Assembly: GCA_024758765.1 (NCBI GenBank)
Contig: CP101406.1
Span: 4,092,001-4,156,000, forward strand
DNA length: 64,000 nt
Direction: 5' to 3'
DNA from: Mycobacterium sp. SVM_VP21
GTDB lineage: Bacteria; Actinomycetota; Actinomycetes; Mycobacteriales; Mycobacteriaceae
Under the pieces are notes generated by a model. That model had not been told where the DNA came from. It did not search any database and worked only from the letters and a program-made list of their open reading frames with translations. Shown here in pieces: positions 34,368 through 47,247 of the stretch; positions within the stretch are counted from its first letter, which is position 1, and the number at the start of each line of letters is the position of its first letter. Both the position numbers and the translations under genes were made by a program.

Positions 34368-35183
34368 TCAGTAGTCCCCCGGTGCGCCGACTCGCTTGAG
34401 GATGTCGAGAATCTGATCGTGTACTCCGGGTGCGGCGACCAGCGCCGAGTCCGAGTGGGCCGTCCACGGTGCGCCGGCCAGGTCGGTGACGATGCCTCCG
34501 GCCGCGCGCACCATGGCCACACCGGCGGCATGGTCCCAGATGTGGTCGCCGAAACTGATTGCTCCGCCGAGGGTTCCGTCGGCGACGTAAGCCAGGTCGA
34601 TTCCGGTAGCGCCGTGCATCCTCGTGCGTGAGGTCACCCGCGTCAGGCCCTCGAGCACCGCGAGCCGGTAGCGGCCGGGGAACCGGCCGCGCCACTCGAC
34701 GTTGAAAGTGCCGATGCCGACCAACGAGTCGGCCAGGTCGACGGGTTTCAGTGGCGGCTGCGCCACCCCGTTGCGGATCAACGGGCCGTCGGCAACCGCG
34801 GTGTAGCGCTGGTCGGCGAACGGCAGCCAGGTCAATCCCGCGACCGGCTCACCGTCGCGCAGCAAGCCCAGCAGGATCGCGGACATCGGTGATCCGGCGG
34901 CGTAGTTGAAGGTCCCGTCGATGGGATCCAGCACCCACACCAGCGGCGAATCAATCGGTGGCCCACCGAATTCCTCGCCGTGCACCCCGATTCCGGTCGC
35001 CGCCACCAATGCCTCGGTGATCTGCCGTTCCAGGGCCAGGTCGACCTCGGTGGCGAAGTCGTTGGCGCCCTTGCGGACTGCACAGTCGGCCCGGTGACCG
35101 GCCAGGAAAGGCTCGGCGGCGACATCGAGGATCTGCGACGCCGCTGCGACCAGCGCGTCCAGATCCGCGGTGTCCAGCGCCAT
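34368..35183 (-). CDS. impA: Inositol monophosphatase family protein ImpA
   Basis: 271 residues. The sugar-phosphatase fold with metal-binding '[10 protein letters not shown]', 'VHGEEFGG', '[12 protein letters not shown]' and '[11 protein letters not shown]'. In mycobacteria ImpA-type enzymes dephosphorylate inositol phosphates, and the location between hisA and hisF also fits a histidinol-phosphate phosphatase role, which is not otherwise assigned in this cluster. The stop TGA is followed after 1 bp by the first ATG of the repeat array leading to hisF. Confidence 0.92.
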   Translation of the reverse strand: MALDTADLDALVAAASQILDVAAEPFLAGHRADCAVRKGANDFATEVDLALERQITEALVAATGIGVHGEEFGGPPIDSPLVWVLDPIDGTFNYAAGSPMSAILLGLLRDGEPVAGLTWLPFADQRYTAVADGPLIRNGVAQPPLKPVDLADSLVGIGTFNVEWRGRFPGRYRLAVLEGLTRVTSRTRMHGATGIDLAYVADGTLGGAISFGDHIWDHAAGVAMVRAAGGIVTDLAGAPWTAHSDSALVAAPGVHDQILDILKRVGAPGDY

Positions 35184-35189
35184 GTCGGC

Positions 35190-35954
35190 CTACTCCTGCA
35201 CCGTGGACAGCGCCTCGGGCAGGGTGAATCGGCCCGCGTACAGGGCCTTGCCGACGATAGCGCCTTCGACGCCGCGGCCGACCAGTGTGGAGATCGCCCG
35301 CAGGTCATCCAGACTCGACACTCCCCCGGAGGCGATCACCGGAGCGTCGGTGCGGTCGGCGACTGCGCCGAGCAGTTCCAGGTTGGGACCGCCCAGCGTC
35401 CCGTCCTTGGTCACGTCGGTGACTACGTAGCGTGAACAGCCCTCCCGGTCAAGACGTTCCAGCACCGGCCAGAGGTCGCCGCCGTCGGTCTCCCAACCGC
35501 GGCCCCGCAGACGGTGGATGCCCTCGGGGTGATTGGGGTCGATCTGCACGTCCAACCCGACCGCGACCTTCTCGCCGTGCTCGGCGATCGCGCGTGCGCA
35601 CCACTGCGGGTTCTCCAAGGCCGCGGTGCCCAGGTTCACCCGGGCGCAGCCGGTGGCCAACGCCGCCGCCAGCGTCTCGTCGTCGCGGATGCCACCGGAC
35701 AGTTCGACCAACACATCAAGGCGCCCAACGACATCGGCAAGCAGCTCGCGGTTCGACCCGCGCCCGAACGCGGCATCCAGATCGACCAGGTGGATCCATT
35801 CCGCACCGTCGCGCTGCCAGCCCAGGGCAGCGTCCAGCGCCGATCCGTATTCGGTCTCGCTGCCGGCCTTGCCCTGTACGAGGCGTACCGCACGCCCGTC
35901 GACCACGTCGACGGCCGGCAACAAAACCAGTGCCTTGTTCACAGCAGTACTCAC
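35190..35954 (-). CDS. priA: Bifunctional HisA/TrpF isomerase (PriA type)
   Basis: 254 residues. A TIM-barrel isomerase that in actinobacteria acts on ProFAR (histidine) and phosphoribosylanthranilate (tryptophan). Key features are the catalytic Asp in '[14 protein letters not shown]', the second Asp in '[15 protein letters not shown]' and phosphate loops '[11 protein letters not shown]' and '[11 protein letters not shown]'. The Arg and Trp residues of the PriA-specific loop ('[11 protein letters not shown]') are present. The start is GTG, overlapping the hisH stop as GTGA; it adds about nine residues relative to Mtb. Confidence 0.94.
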   Translation of the reverse strand: MSTAVNKALVLLPAVDVVDGRAVRLVQGKAGSETEYGSALDAALGWQRDGAEWIHLVDLDAAFGRGSNRELLADVVGRLDVLVELSGGIRDDETLAAALATGCARVNLGTAALENPQWCARAIAEHGEKVAVGLDVQIDPNHPEGIHRLRGRGWETDGGDLWPVLERLDREGCSRYVVTDVTKDGTLGGPNLELLGAVADRTDAPVIASGGVSSLDDLRAISTLVGRGVEGAIVGKALYAGRFTLPEALSTVQE

Positions 35955-36570
35955 AACGCCTCCACCCAGTTGGTCAATAGTGTCGCCCCGGCATCCCCAC
36001 TCTTTTCGGGGTGAAACTGGGTGGCGGCCAACGGCCCATCCTCGACAGCCGCCACGAACGGTACCTGATGGGTTGCCCAGGTCACCAAAGCCTCCGGACG
36101 CCCCTCCCAGGTCTGCGCGGCATAGGAGTGCACGAAGTAGAACCGGGTGTCGGCGTCCAGACCGGCGAACAGGGTGCTGCCGGGCGCGGCGTCGACGACG
36201 TTCCAACCCATGTGCGGGATCACCGGGGCGTCCAGCCGGGTGACGGCACCCGGCCATTGGCCACAGCCGGCGGTGTCCACCCCGAACTCGACACCGTGGG
36301 CGAACAGGATCTGCATCCCGACGCAAACTCCGAGTACCGGGCGGCCGGCCTGCACGCGTTCGGCGATGATCTTGTCGCCGTTGACCTTGCGCAGCCCGGC
36401 CATGCATGCCGCGTACGCCCCGACGCCCGGCACCAGCAGACCGTCGGCAGCGGCGGCAGCGTCGGCGTCGGCGGTCACCTCGACCTGGGCACCGACCCGT
36501 TGCAGGGCACGCTGAGCGGAGCGCAGATTCCCGGAACCGTAGTCCAGGATCACCACCCTGGGAGAGCTGC

Positions 36571-36574
<4 letters not shown>
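35951..36574 (-). CDS. hisH: Imidazole glycerol phosphate synthase, glutaminase subunit
   Basis: 207 residues. Class I glutaminase that feeds ammonia to HisF. The catalytic triad is visible: Cys in '[10 protein letters not shown]', and His and Glu in '[13 protein letters not shown]'. The N-terminal '[13 protein letters not shown]' is typical. GTG start, with GTGA overlap with hisB; the gene also overlaps priA by 4 bp. Confidence 0.97.
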
Positions 36575-39667
<3,093 letters not shown>

Positions 39668-39810
39668 TGTCCCAGAGGGGCTCAAGTCAATATCGCAGCG
39701 CCGGGACGATCCGCTGCACAGCGGCTCGCGGCTAGGGTGGGGCGCAGTGCGACGACGGCGAACACCGATCGCCGACGCTCCCGTCCCGCCCCATCAAGAA
39801 CGGAGTTGCC

Positions 39811-40221
39811 ATGGCTTCCGACAAGGGTGCCGCTGATCCGTCCACGCTGCCGGCAGTGTTCCCGGCGTGGTTCGACCGGCTGCAGATCAAATACATAAAC
39901 CCGGTGCTCAAACCGCTGTCCAAGTACGTCCCTGGCACATCGGTGATCACTCATCGGGGCCGCAAGTCCGGCAAGTCGTACCAGACGGTGGTGACCACGT
40001 ATCGCAAAGGCGACATGTTGGCGGTCGCGCTGGGCCACGGCAAGACCGACTGGGTCAAGAACGTAGTTGCCGCAGGTGAGGCCGACGTCCGGCTGTCCCG
40101 CAGTGAACTGCACCTGGTGAATCCGCGGATTCTGCCGGCCGGCTCGGGTGACACCTCGCTGCCGTTCCTGCTGCGGGTGCAGAACCGCAAGGTGGCGGTA
40201 CTCGTCACCGACATCAGCTGA
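39811..40221 (+). CDS. Deazaflavin (F420)-dependent nitroreductase family protein, Rv1598c homologue
   Basis: 136 residues of the split beta-barrel family related to Ddn. Mtb members bind F420 and reduce quinones or nitro compounds. The cofactor region is 'SVITHRGRKSGKSYQTVVTT' and a basic 'TYRKGDMLAVALGHGKTDW' follows. The ATG has ACGGAG six bases upstream. It lies alone and diverges from hisD, as in Mtb. Confidence 0.88.
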   Translation: MASDKGAADPSTLPAVFPAWFDRLQIKYINPVLKPLSKYVPGTSVITHRGRKSGKSYQTVVTTYRKGDMLAVALGHGKTDWVKNVVAAGEADVRLSRSELHLVNPRILPAGSGDTSLPFLLRVQNRKVAVLVTDIS

Positions 40222-40234
40222 GTCGGACCGTGAC

Positions 40235-40277
40235 TTCGGCGCGGTTCTGCCCGCTGAGCGGGCAGGATCGCGCCGAA
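40235..40277. terminator. Long hairpin between the DUF385 gene and nadC
   Basis: A 20-bp stem (40235-40254 with 40258-40277) with a TGA loop. All pairs are Watson-Crick except two G-U wobbles in RNA. It lies in the middle of the 70-bp convergent gap, so it probably stops transcription in both directions. There is no T-run. Confidence 0.75.
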
Positions 40278-40291
40278 ATCGCTGGTTGAAG

Positions 40292-41149
40292 CTACATGTC
40301 CAAGCCGATGTCGAGTACCTGCACCGAATGGGTGAGGCCTCCCACGGCCAGGTAGTCGACTCCAGTGGCGGCGTAGGCGCCCGCGCAGTCCAGCGTGAGT
40401 CCGCCCGATGACTCCAGCAGTACGCCGGGGGCGCGCGAGTCGCGCCGCTGCACCGCCATCTGGGTCTGCCAGACCTCGAAGTTGTCCAGCAGCACCAACT
40501 CGGGTCCCTCGGCGAGCACCTCGTCGAACTGTTCGAGCGAATCCACTTCGACCTCGCAGGGCACGTCGGGCGCGGCCGCCCGTACCGCCCGCAGCGCCGC
40601 TGCGACCGAACCCGCCGCGGCCACATGGTTGTCCTTGATCAGGGCGGCGTCGCCCAGGCCCATCCGGTGATTCACCCCGCCGCCGACGCGTACCGCGTAC
40701 TTCTGCAGCACCCGCAGCCCGGGCAGCGTCTTGCGGGTGTCGCGGATGCGCGCCGACGTGCCGTCCACCGCATCGACCCAGGCCGCGGTGGCCGTAGCGA
40801 TCCCGGACAGGTGGCACACCAGGTTGAGCATGGTGCGTTCGGCAGTCAGCAGCCCACGGGTGTCGGCCTTGAGGCTCAGTACCGGTGCGCCGGCAGCAAG
40901 CCGGGCACCGTCGGCGACCTTGTCCAACACCTGGTAGCCGTCGGCTCCGAGAACTTCGTCGAGTACCAGCAGGGCCAGGTCCACCCCGGCGATCACCCCG
41001 GGCACCCGAGTGACCATGGCCGCTTCGGCCGTCACGCCGGCGGGAACCGTCGCAGCGGTGGTGACATCGGGCCCGTAGCGCAGATCCTCGTCGAGCGCGC
41101 GGGCGATGACCTGGCGCGCCTCGCCGAGTTCGGTTTCGGACAGCATCAC
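40292..41149 (-). CDS. nadC: Nicotinate-nucleotide pyrophosphorylase (carboxylating)
   Basis: 285 residues. Uses quinolinate and PRPP to give nicotinate mononucleotide, the third de novo NAD step. The N-terminal four-helix/sandwich and C-terminal barrel are present, with 'RTMLNLVCHLSGIAT', 'RDTRKTLPGLR', 'HRMGLGDAALIKDNH', 'VEVDSLEQFDEVL' and 'LESSGGL'. The start is the GTG overlapping the nadB stop (GTGA); an ATG follows directly, so either may be used. Confidence 0.96.
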   Translation of the reverse strand: MMLSETELGEARQVIARALDEDLRYGPDVTTAATVPAGVTAEAAMVTRVPGVIAGVDLALLVLDEVLGADGYQVLDKVADGARLAAGAPVLSLKADTRGLLTAERTMLNLVCHLSGIATATAAWVDAVDGTSARIRDTRKTLPGLRVLQKYAVRVGGGVNHRMGLGDAALIKDNHVAAAGSVAAALRAVRAAAPDVPCEVEVDSLEQFDEVLAEGPELVLLDNFEVWQTQMAVQRRDSRAPGVLLESSGGLTLDCAGAYAATGVDYLAVGGLTHSVQVLDIGLDM

Positions 41150-42735
41150 GATGCGACTCCCGCGGGTGTCTCGAGCGCGACAACTCCGTCGCGCAGCCGG
41201 ATGGTGGAACTGCGGGCTTGACCGGGGTCGGCGGCCGGGTAGTCAGCGCGGTGGTGGCAGCCTCGGCTTTCAGTACGAGCTGACGCCGCCGCCGCGACCA
41301 CCCGGGCGGCCAAGGTCAGTGCGGCGTCCTCCACCCCGGCCCGGTCGGCGACCTGGCGTGTACCGGCGCCCGCCAACAGCTCCTGCAGTCGGGTGAGCCC
41401 GCGCGCATCGCGGACCACCGAGGCGTCGCGCGACATCGCATCCTGCAGCGTCTGCCGGTCCAGTGCCGTGTGCAGGACAGGCTCGGGTACTGCGGCGTCG
41501 GACTGACCCACCGCGGCGGAGTGTGCCGCAGCCGCAGTGCCCGCGCGGTCACCGACCACCAGGCCTTCCAGCAGGCTGTTGGAAGCCAATCGGTTAGCAC
41601 CGTGCATTCCCGTTCGTGCCACCTCGCCCGCGGCGAACAGGCCGGGCAACTCGGTGCAGCCGGTGACGTCGGTGATCACGCCACCACAGCTGTAATGCGC
41701 GCCCGGAACCACCGGAATCGGTTGGCGCACAGGGTCAATACCGGCGTCGCGGCAGGCGGCGGTGACGGTCGGGAAGCGTTCTGCGAAGCCGTCGATCCCG
41801 CGCGCATCGAGATACGCGCACTCGTCGCCAGTCTCGCGCAGGCGCGCGTCGATCGCCCCCGCGACCACGTCGCGCGGAGCCAGATCTCCCATCGGGTGCA
41901 CCCCTGCGGTGATCGATGCACCGCGGGAGTCGATCAGCTTGGCTCCTTCCCCGCGCACCGCCTCGGTGATCAGCGGCCTGCGCCCACCGGTCCCACCGCC
42001 GTTGGCGGCTCCCGAGAACAGCATGGTCGGATGGAACTGGATGAATTCCAGGTCGCTGACCGCGACACCGGCCCACAGCGCCAGGGCTACCCCGTCGCCT
42101 GTCGCCCCCCCAGGATTGGTGGTCGCCCGGTACAGATGGCCCAGACCACCGGTCGCCAGCACCACCGACGGGGCGTGGATCACGCCGATTCCGTCGACAT
42201 TGGCCACCAGTACACCGGTGACACGATCGGCGTCACGCAGGATCTGCAGCACCACCTGACCGCAGCGAACATCGAGTTCGGCGGCGGCCTGATCCAGGGC
42301 ACGTTGCACCTCGGCCCCGGTGGCGTCGCCGCCGGCGTGAATGATCCGGCGCCGGGAGTGTCCGCCCTCGCGGGTGAGCGCCCAGTTCCCGTCCGAGCCC
42401 TGGTCGAACACCGCACCCGCGCCGGCAAGGTCGGTAACCGCGCGATAGCCGTCGGCCACGATCGAGGTCACTGCGTCGCGGTCGCACAATCCGCCACCGG
42501 CGGCCAGGGTGTCGGCGACGTGTGCCGCGACCGAGTCGTCATTGCCGGGCAGGACCACCGCGATCCCGCCCTGGGCGTAATGCGTCGCCGTTGCCGTGGA
42601 GCCCGCAGCGGACTTGCTGAGCACCACGACCTCGCGCCCGGCACGATGCGCAGCCCGCGCCGCCGCCAGCCCGCCGACACCCGTGCCGATGACGACGACA
42701 TCGGCCCGCTGCTGCCAACTGGGACCAGCGGTCAC
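41146..42735 (-). CDS. nadB: L-aspartate oxidase
   Basis: 529 residues. FAD enzyme that converts L-aspartate to iminoaspartate for NadA. The dinucleotide fold is '[19 protein letters not shown]', the FAD/substrate segments '[12 protein letters not shown]' and '[17 protein letters not shown]', and the active-site His/Arg region '[17 protein letters not shown]'. The GTG start overlaps the nadA stop (GTGA). Confidence 0.96.
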   Translation of the reverse strand: MTAGPSWQQRADVVVIGTGVGGLAAARAAHRAGREVVVLSKSAAGSTATATHYAQGGIAVVLPGNDDSVAAHVADTLAAGGGLCDRDAVTSIVADGYRAVTDLAGAGAVFDQGSDGNWALTREGGHSRRRIIHAGGDATGAEVQRALDQAAAELDVRCGQVVLQILRDADRVTGVLVANVDGIGVIHAPSVVLATGGLGHLYRATTNPGGATGDGVALALWAGVAVSDLEFIQFHPTMLFSGAANGGGTGGRRPLITEAVRGEGAKLIDSRGASITAGVHPMGDLAPRDVVAGAIDARLRETGDECAYLDARGIDGFAERFPTVTAACRDAGIDPVRQPIPVVPGAHYSCGGVITDVTGCTELPGLFAAGEVARTGMHGANRLASNSLLEGLVVGDRAGTAAAAHSAAVGQSDAAVPEPVLHTALDRQTLQDAMSRDASVVRDARGLTRLQELLAGAGTRQVADRAGVEDAALTLAARVVAAAASARTESRGCHHRADYPAADPGQARSSTIRLRDGVVALETPAGVAS

Positions 42736-43784
42736 TTGCTGACCGGGACGGAGTGTCCGATCGCGATCATCCGCTGCACGCTGCGGGCGGCCAGACGCGC
42801 CGTCTCGGGGTCGACGTGAATCTCGTCGGCGCCCTCGGTCAGGCTGCGCAGCAGGGCCGCCGGGGTGATCATCTTCATGTACTTGCAGGCCGCCTTGCGG
42901 TTGACCGCCTCGAAGTCGACCTGCGGGGCAGCCTTGCGTAGCTGGTGGATCATGCCGACCTCGGTGGCAACCAGCACTTTGCGGGCCCCGGTACGCGCGG
43001 CCTCTTCAAGCATTCCGCCGGTGGACAAGATCTTGACCTGCTCTGAGGGGAAATGGCCCTCGCCGACTAGGTACAACGACGACGTCGCGCAGCCGCACTC
43101 GGGGTGCACGAACAGTTCGGCGTCGGGGTTGGCCCGCGCCTTCTCCGCGAGCTCGTCGCCGTTGATGGCGGCGTGCACGTGGCACTCGCCGGCCCAGATG
43201 TGGATGTTGTCGCGGCCGGTGACCCGTTTGACGTGCTGGCCCAGGAACTGGTCAGGCAAAAACAACACCTCGCGGTCCGGATCGATCGCGTTGACCACAT
43301 CGACGGCATTGGAAGAGGTGCAGCAGTAGTCGGTCAGCGCCTTGACCGCCGCGGTGGTGTTCACGTAGGACACCACGACCGCGTCGGGGTATTCGTCGCG
43401 CCAGGCCTGCAGTTCCTCGGCGGTGATCGAGTCGGCCAGCGAACAGCCCGCCCGGGTATCGGGCAGCAGCACCGTCTTGTCCGGAGACAGAATCTTGGCC
43501 GTCTCGGCCATGAAGTGCACACCGCAGAACACGATGGTGTCTTCGTCGGCGGTGGCCGCGATCCGGGCCAGCGCCAGGGAGTCCCCGACGTGGTCGGCGA
43601 TGTCTTGGATCGCCGGAAGTTGGTAATTGTGGGCGAGAATCGTCGCGTTGCGTTCCTTCTTGAGCCGCAGAACCTCGGCCACCCATTCCTCGTCGGGTTC
43701 GATACCGCTGTAGCCGGCCGGCGAGTTCACGATGCGGTCTGCCAGGCTGCTTGCCTGCACACCGCTGTCGGTGAGGGTGGTCAT
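42732..43784 (-). CDS. nadA: Quinolinate synthase
   Basis: 350 residues. [4Fe-4S] enzyme that condenses iminoaspartate and dihydroxyacetone phosphate. The three cluster cysteines appear to be in '[15 protein letters not shown]', '[10 protein letters not shown]' and 'KAACKYMKM'. The ATG was chosen because AAGGAG lies six bases upstream. Just before it are the NrtR-like operator and overlapping promoters, so the nadABC operon is probably repressed when NAD precursors are plentiful. Confidence 0.96.
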   Translation of the reverse strand: MTTLTDSGVQASSLADRIVNSPAGYSGIEPDEEWVAEVLRLKKERNATILAHNYQLPAIQDIADHVGDSLALARIAATADEDTIVFCGVHFMAETAKILSPDKTVLLPDTRAGCSLADSITAEELQAWRDEYPDAVVVSYVNTTAAVKALTDYCCTSSNAVDVVNAIDPDREVLFLPDQFLGQHVKRVTGRDNIHIWAGECHVHAAINGDELAEKARANPDAELFVHPECGCATSSLYLVGEGHFPSEQVKILSTGGMLEEAARTGARKVLVATEVGMIHQLRKAAPQVDFEAVNRKAACKYMKMITPAALLRSLTEGADEIHVDPETARLAARSVQRMIAIGHSVPVSK

Positions 43785-43806
43785 GAGTGACTCCTTCTCA
43801 AAACAG

Positions 43807-43829
43807 GTTTTCGACTTATAATCGAAAAC
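43807..43829. promoter_or_regulatory. NrtR-type operator and divergent promoter of nadABC and nrtR
   Basis: A perfect inverted repeat with arms GTTTTCGA (43807-43814) and TCGAAAAC (43822-43829) separated by 7 bp. The plus strand carries a TATAAT -10 at 43817-43822, about 7 bp before the GTG of the regulator, which predicts a leaderless nrtR mRNA. The minus strand has the nadA promoter in the same DNA. A bound repressor would block both. Confidence 0.75.
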
Positions 43830-44522
43830 GTGGTCCATACTAGCACCGCGCACGAAGTGCTCACCGTCGTCTTCCAGGTCGGCGGCCTTGACCAGCGCCG
43901 ACCCCGACTCAACGTGCTGCTGTGGGAACGAGCGCGCGAACCGCAGTCGGGGCGCTGGTCACTGCCCGGTGGCCTGCTGCGCAATGACGAGGATGTCACG
44001 GCATCGGCCCGCCGCCAGCTGGCGGAAAAGGTCGACTTACGTGAGATCGCCCACCTTGAGCAGCTCGCTGTGTTTTCCGACCCGAAGCGGGTGCCCGGCG
44101 TGCGCACCATCGCCTCGACATTTCTGGGCCTAGTGCCCTCCCCTGCCGATCCGGAACTGCCGAGCGACACCCACTGGCACCCCGTCGACGACTTGCCGCC
44201 GATGGCGTTCGACCACGGACCGATGGTGGCACACGCGCACAGTCGCCTGGTCGCCAAGATGTCCTATACGAACATTGGATTCGGCTTGGCGCCAACGGAA
44301 TTCATCTTGTCAACGCTGCGCGACATCTACAGCGTCGTGCTCGGATACCAGGTCGATGCGACCAACCTGCAACGGGTGCTGGTGCGCCGCGGGGTGATCA
44401 CCCGCACCGGTACCACCGCCCGCTCGGGGCGCAGCGGCGGCCGTCCGGCGGCCCGATATCGGTTCACCGACTCCGAACTGCGCGTCACCGACGAATTCGC
44501 GGCATTGCGGCCGCCCGGGTGA
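43830..44522 (+). CDS. nrtR: NrtR-family Nudix regulator of NAD biosynthesis
   Basis: 230 residues. An N-terminal Nudix-like domain (about 10-150, '[20 protein letters not shown]') binds ADP-ribose-type ligands but lacks the full Nudix catalytic signature (the expected REx2EE is '[12 protein letters not shown]'). The C-terminal winged helix ('[19 protein letters not shown]', '[12 protein letters not shown]') binds DNA. Orthologous to Rv1593c by context. It starts at a GTG directly after the operator, so it should repress itself and nadABC. Confidence 0.88.
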   Translation: MVHTSTAHEVLTVVFQVGGLDQRRPRLNVLLWERAREPQSGRWSLPGGLLRNDEDVTASARRQLAEKVDLREIAHLEQLAVFSDPKRVPGVRTIASTFLGLVPSPADPELPSDTHWHPVDDLPPMAFDHGPMVAHAHSRLVAKMSYTNIGFGLAPTEFILSTLRDIYSVVLGYQVDATNLQRVLVRRGVITRTGTTARSGRSGGRPAARYRFTDSELRVTDEFAALRPPG

Positions 44523-44564
44523 GTCGACTGGAATCTTAACGCCCTCTTAGGTAAGAATGCGGGG

Positions 44565-45902
44565 ATGGACGTCGACAGTCTGGCCCGCGAAACATCTGTC
44601 GAGTGGATCGGGCAGGCCCCGCACCAGCCGCTGCAATCCGGCGAACGCCCCCTGCAGCCGGCCGAGGATCCGTTCTATGAGCCGCCGGCAGGCTTCCAGC
44701 ACGCGATAACGGGCACCGTGCTGCGCTCTCGTGACGTCGAGCTGGCCTTTTTGGGCCTGGTCCCACAGCAACTGCAGGCCACCCAGCTGCTCTACCGCAC
44801 CGTCGACCGCAACAGCGTCCCGCAGGTGTCGGTGACCACCGTGGTGGTGCCCGCCGACCGGGATCGGACCCAGCCGTGTCCGATCGTGTCGTACCAGTGC
44901 GCGATCGACGCGGTGGACGGCCGGTGCTTCCCATCCTTCGCGCTGCGGCGCCACGCCCGCGCACATGGGTCTTTCACCCAGCTCGAGTTCGTGCTGATCG
45001 CAGCCATCCTGTCGCAGGGGTGGGCGGTATCGATCCCCGACCATGAGGGCCGCTTCGGCCATTGGGGGGCACCGCACGAACCCGGCTACTACGTGCTGGA
45101 CGGGCTGCGGGCCGCACTGAGCACCGAGCAGCTGGGACTGTCCCCCGACGCCCCGGTGGGTCTCTGGGGCTATTCCGGCGGCGGCCTGTCCACGGCGTGG
45201 GCAGCCCAGGTCTGCGGCGACTACGCGCCCGACCTCAACATCGTCGGCGCTGCGCTGGGCTCACCGGTGGGCGATTTAGGCAACACCCTGCTACGCCTGA
45301 ACGGATCGTTCTGGTCCGGCCTGCCGGCACTCATGATTGCCGCCCTGAGGCGGGTCTACCCGGAACTCGACGAATTCGTCGAGGAACACGCCACCGTCGA
45401 CGGACGTGCGCTGATGCGCAAGCTGGAGTCGACCAGTACCGCGGCCGCGGTAGTGCGGCTGCACCACCGTTCCCTGAGTTCCTACATCGACAAGCCGCTG
45501 GACGAACTGGTGGAGACCCCGGTGGTACAGCACGTCTTCAATGACACTCGCCTGGGCGGCGAGATCCCGGCTGTCCCGGTGCTGATGCTGCAGGCGATCC
45601 ACGACCAGGTGATCTCCGTCGACGACATCGACACCCTCGCCGAGACCTACGCCGCCGGCGGCGTGCGGATCACCTATCACCGCGATCTGCTCAGCGAGCA
45701 CGTGACACTGCATCCACTGTCGGCACCGATGGTGCTGGACTGGCTGCGCGACCGGTTCGCCAACCGGCCGCTGCCGCAGGCCGCGGTGAGCAGCGCGTGG
45801 CCGGCGCTGCTGAACCCTAAGACCTACCTCGGGCTGTTGCGCCTGGGCGTGGTCGCGGGCCGGGTCATCACCGGCGGGGCGGTGCGACGCCTTCCGCTGT
45901 GA
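44565..45902 (+). CDS. Lipase/esterase of the secretory lipase family, Rv1592c homologue
   Basis: 445 residues (Mtb Rv1592c 446). Alpha/beta hydrolase of the LIP family with nucleophile motif 'GLWGYSGGGLSTAWAA', the acid region 'QAIHDQVISVDD' and the catalytic His in 'LLSEHVTLHP'. No clear signal peptide is present in spite of the family name. The last 35 bp overlap the convergent membrane-protein gene. It is 42 bp after nrtR on the same strand. Confidence 0.9.
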   Translation: MDVDSLARETSVEWIGQAPHQPLQSGERPLQPAEDPFYEPPAGFQHAITGTVLRSRDVELAFLGLVPQQLQATQLLYRTVDRNSVPQVSVTTVVVPADRDRTQPCPIVSYQCAIDAVDGRCFPSFALRRHARAHGSFTQLEFVLIAAILSQGWAVSIPDHEGRFGHWGAPHEPGYYVLDGLRAALSTEQLGLSPDAPVGLWGYSGGGLSTAWAAQVCGDYAPDLNIVGAALGSPVGDLGNTLLRLNGSFWSGLPALMIAALRRVYPELDEFVEEHATVDGRALMRKLESTSTAAAVVRLHHRSLSSYIDKPLDELVETPVVQHVFNDTRLGGEIPAVPVLMLQAIHDQVISVDDIDTLAETYAAGGVRITYHRDLLSEHVTLHPLSAPMVLDWLRDRFANRPLPQAAVSSAWPALLNPKTYLGLLRLGVVAGRVITGGAVRRLPL

Positions 45903-46530
45903 CGGCCGGCTGCGGTCGCCGCACGGGCTCCGGCGGATAGCCGCCGAGGTCATCACGAGTGCTCCACGTGGCGCACATGCCGTACACCAGCGCCGCAGTA
46001 GCGGCGGGCAACAGCAGCGAGGCCGCGATCTGCAGCGGAGTGTGTCCGAAGAACACCGGTGGCCCCTCGGCGACGTAGTGCACCCGGTGTTCCGGGCTCA
46101 CCGGTGCGGCATCCACGTCGATAGTGCCGTACCGGCGGTGTACCAGGACGGTGCCGGTCAATACCGCCAGCGCTGCCCCGGCACTCAGCCCCACCAATAG
46201 GCTGGCGATCATTCCCGGTCCCCGATGCGCCCGCCACTGCCAGGCCAGAGTGGCCGCTACCACCGCCACTACGCCTAACAGGCCGAGCAGCAGCAATGGC
46301 GCGATGAAGAAGTGCTCGGCCTCGTTGCCCAGATAGGCCTGCACCCGTTCCCCGCTGCGGGTCAGTGCCACCACCCCGTTGATGGGCGGGGCGACCCACG
46401 CCCACAGTGCGCCGATCGGCAGGCCGACGGCGGTCAGTCCGGCGGCCATCAAAAAGAATGCCCGAGCCCGCGTGGTACGGGGGGCAGCCGCTGGTCGGGC
46501 GACCTTGCCGACTGTCGAACGTTCAACCAC
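45868..46530 (-). CDS. DUF2567-type membrane protein, Rv1591 homologue
   Basis: 220 residues with four membrane helices ('FFLMAAGLTAVGLPIGALWA', 'APLLLLGLLGVVAVVAATLA', 'LLVGLSAGAALAVLTGTVL', 'IAASLLLPAATAALVYGMC'). The first loop contains 'WVAPPINGVVALTRSGERV'. A GTG at 46530 was taken as the start because GAGGGGAAGGGG precedes it. Function unknown. It overlaps the lipase gene tail to tail. Confidence 0.83.
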   Translation of the reverse strand: MVERSTVGKVARPAAAPRTTRARAFFLMAAGLTAVGLPIGALWAWVAPPINGVVALTRSGERVQAYLGNEAEHFFIAPLLLLGLLGVVAVVAATLAWQWRAHRGPGMIASLLVGLSAGAALAVLTGTVLVHRRYGTIDVDAAPVSPEHRVHYVAEGPPVFFGHTPLQIAASLLLPAATAALVYGMCATWSTRDDLGGYPPEPVRRPQPAVTAEGVAPPRR

Positions 46531-46605
46531 CTGCCCACCCCTTCCCCTCACACGGTCGACCAACCCTACCGGGCCGCCCGTACCACTCCCGCCGCCCCCA
46601 ATTCA

Positions 46606-46626
46606 TAGGGAAACACCTGATTTATC
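46606..46626 (+). promoter_or_regulatory. Shared 21-bp upstream element, copy 1
   Basis: A 21-bp element made of GGGAAACACC and GATTTATC parts lies 29 bp before the lipoprotein ATG. The same element, with one mismatch, lies in opposite orientation at 47867-47887 before the facing secreted-protein gene. GGGAAAC followed by a CGTC resembles an ECF sigma-factor -35/-10 pair, but the spacing differs between copies (14 and 17 bp). Confidence 0.6.
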
Positions 46627-46655
46627 GCCGTCGGCCGCGTCGATACCGTCGGTCC

Positions 46656-47174
46656 ATGACCGAACTCGACGAACCATGCCGGCCGACAGAATTGCTGCCG
46701 TTCTTGCTGTGCGCGGTGTTGTTCGGGACCGTCGCCTGCGGATCAGGCGCGAACGACAGCGCTCCCAGCAGGAACGCCTCGACCCCGGCCGGCACTGCCA
46801 TCGATGCCTGCGCGATGGTGCCGGCCCAGGACATCACCGCGCTGCTCGGTACGACGGTGCACGGCAAGTCCTCGTCGATCCGGGCGGACATGGGCGAATG
46901 CACGTGGGAGAACGGGGAAACCTACGAATCGGTATCGCTGGAAATCGGCAATCCCGGAACCGCGCCCAACAACACGTTGCCGCCGGTCGATCCGGTATAC
47001 GGCTTCACCTCCGGCCCCTACGGCACCCGATACATGGGGTCGGGACAGGTCGGGTTTGCCGCCGGCGACCGGTCGAACACGGTGCAAGTGGCGGTGCTAC
47101 GACTGTCGGCCGCCGAGGCCAACGCGGCCGCGGTGGACCTGGCGCGCAAAATCGCACCGAAGGTCCCCTCCTAG
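46656..47174 (+). CDS. DUF3558-type lipoprotein
   Basis: 172 residues. The N-terminal hydrophobic stretch 'LLPFLLCAVLFGTVAC' ends in a lipobox-like cysteine at about residue 30 ('GTVACGSG'), followed by a Ser/Thr linker and a domain with 'DACAMVPAQDITALLGTTV' and 'MGECTWENG', the Cys pattern of DUF3558 lipoproteins. The function is unknown. The start ATG lies 29 bp after the shared upstream element. Confidence 0.82.
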   Translation: MTELDEPCRPTELLPFLLCAVLFGTVACGSGANDSAPSRNASTPAGTAIDACAMVPAQDITALLGTTVHGKSSSIRADMGECTWENGETYESVSLEIGNPGTAPNNTLPPVDPVYGFTSGPYGTRYMGSGQVGFAAGDRSNTVQVAVLRLSAAEANAAAVDLARKIAPKVPS

Positions 47175-47247
47175 CGAGGTCCCCGCCTAGCGGCTTCGGC
47201 AGCGGCAGCTCGCCGCAGTGCCTGCAGGGACCCGGCAGGGATCGGGA

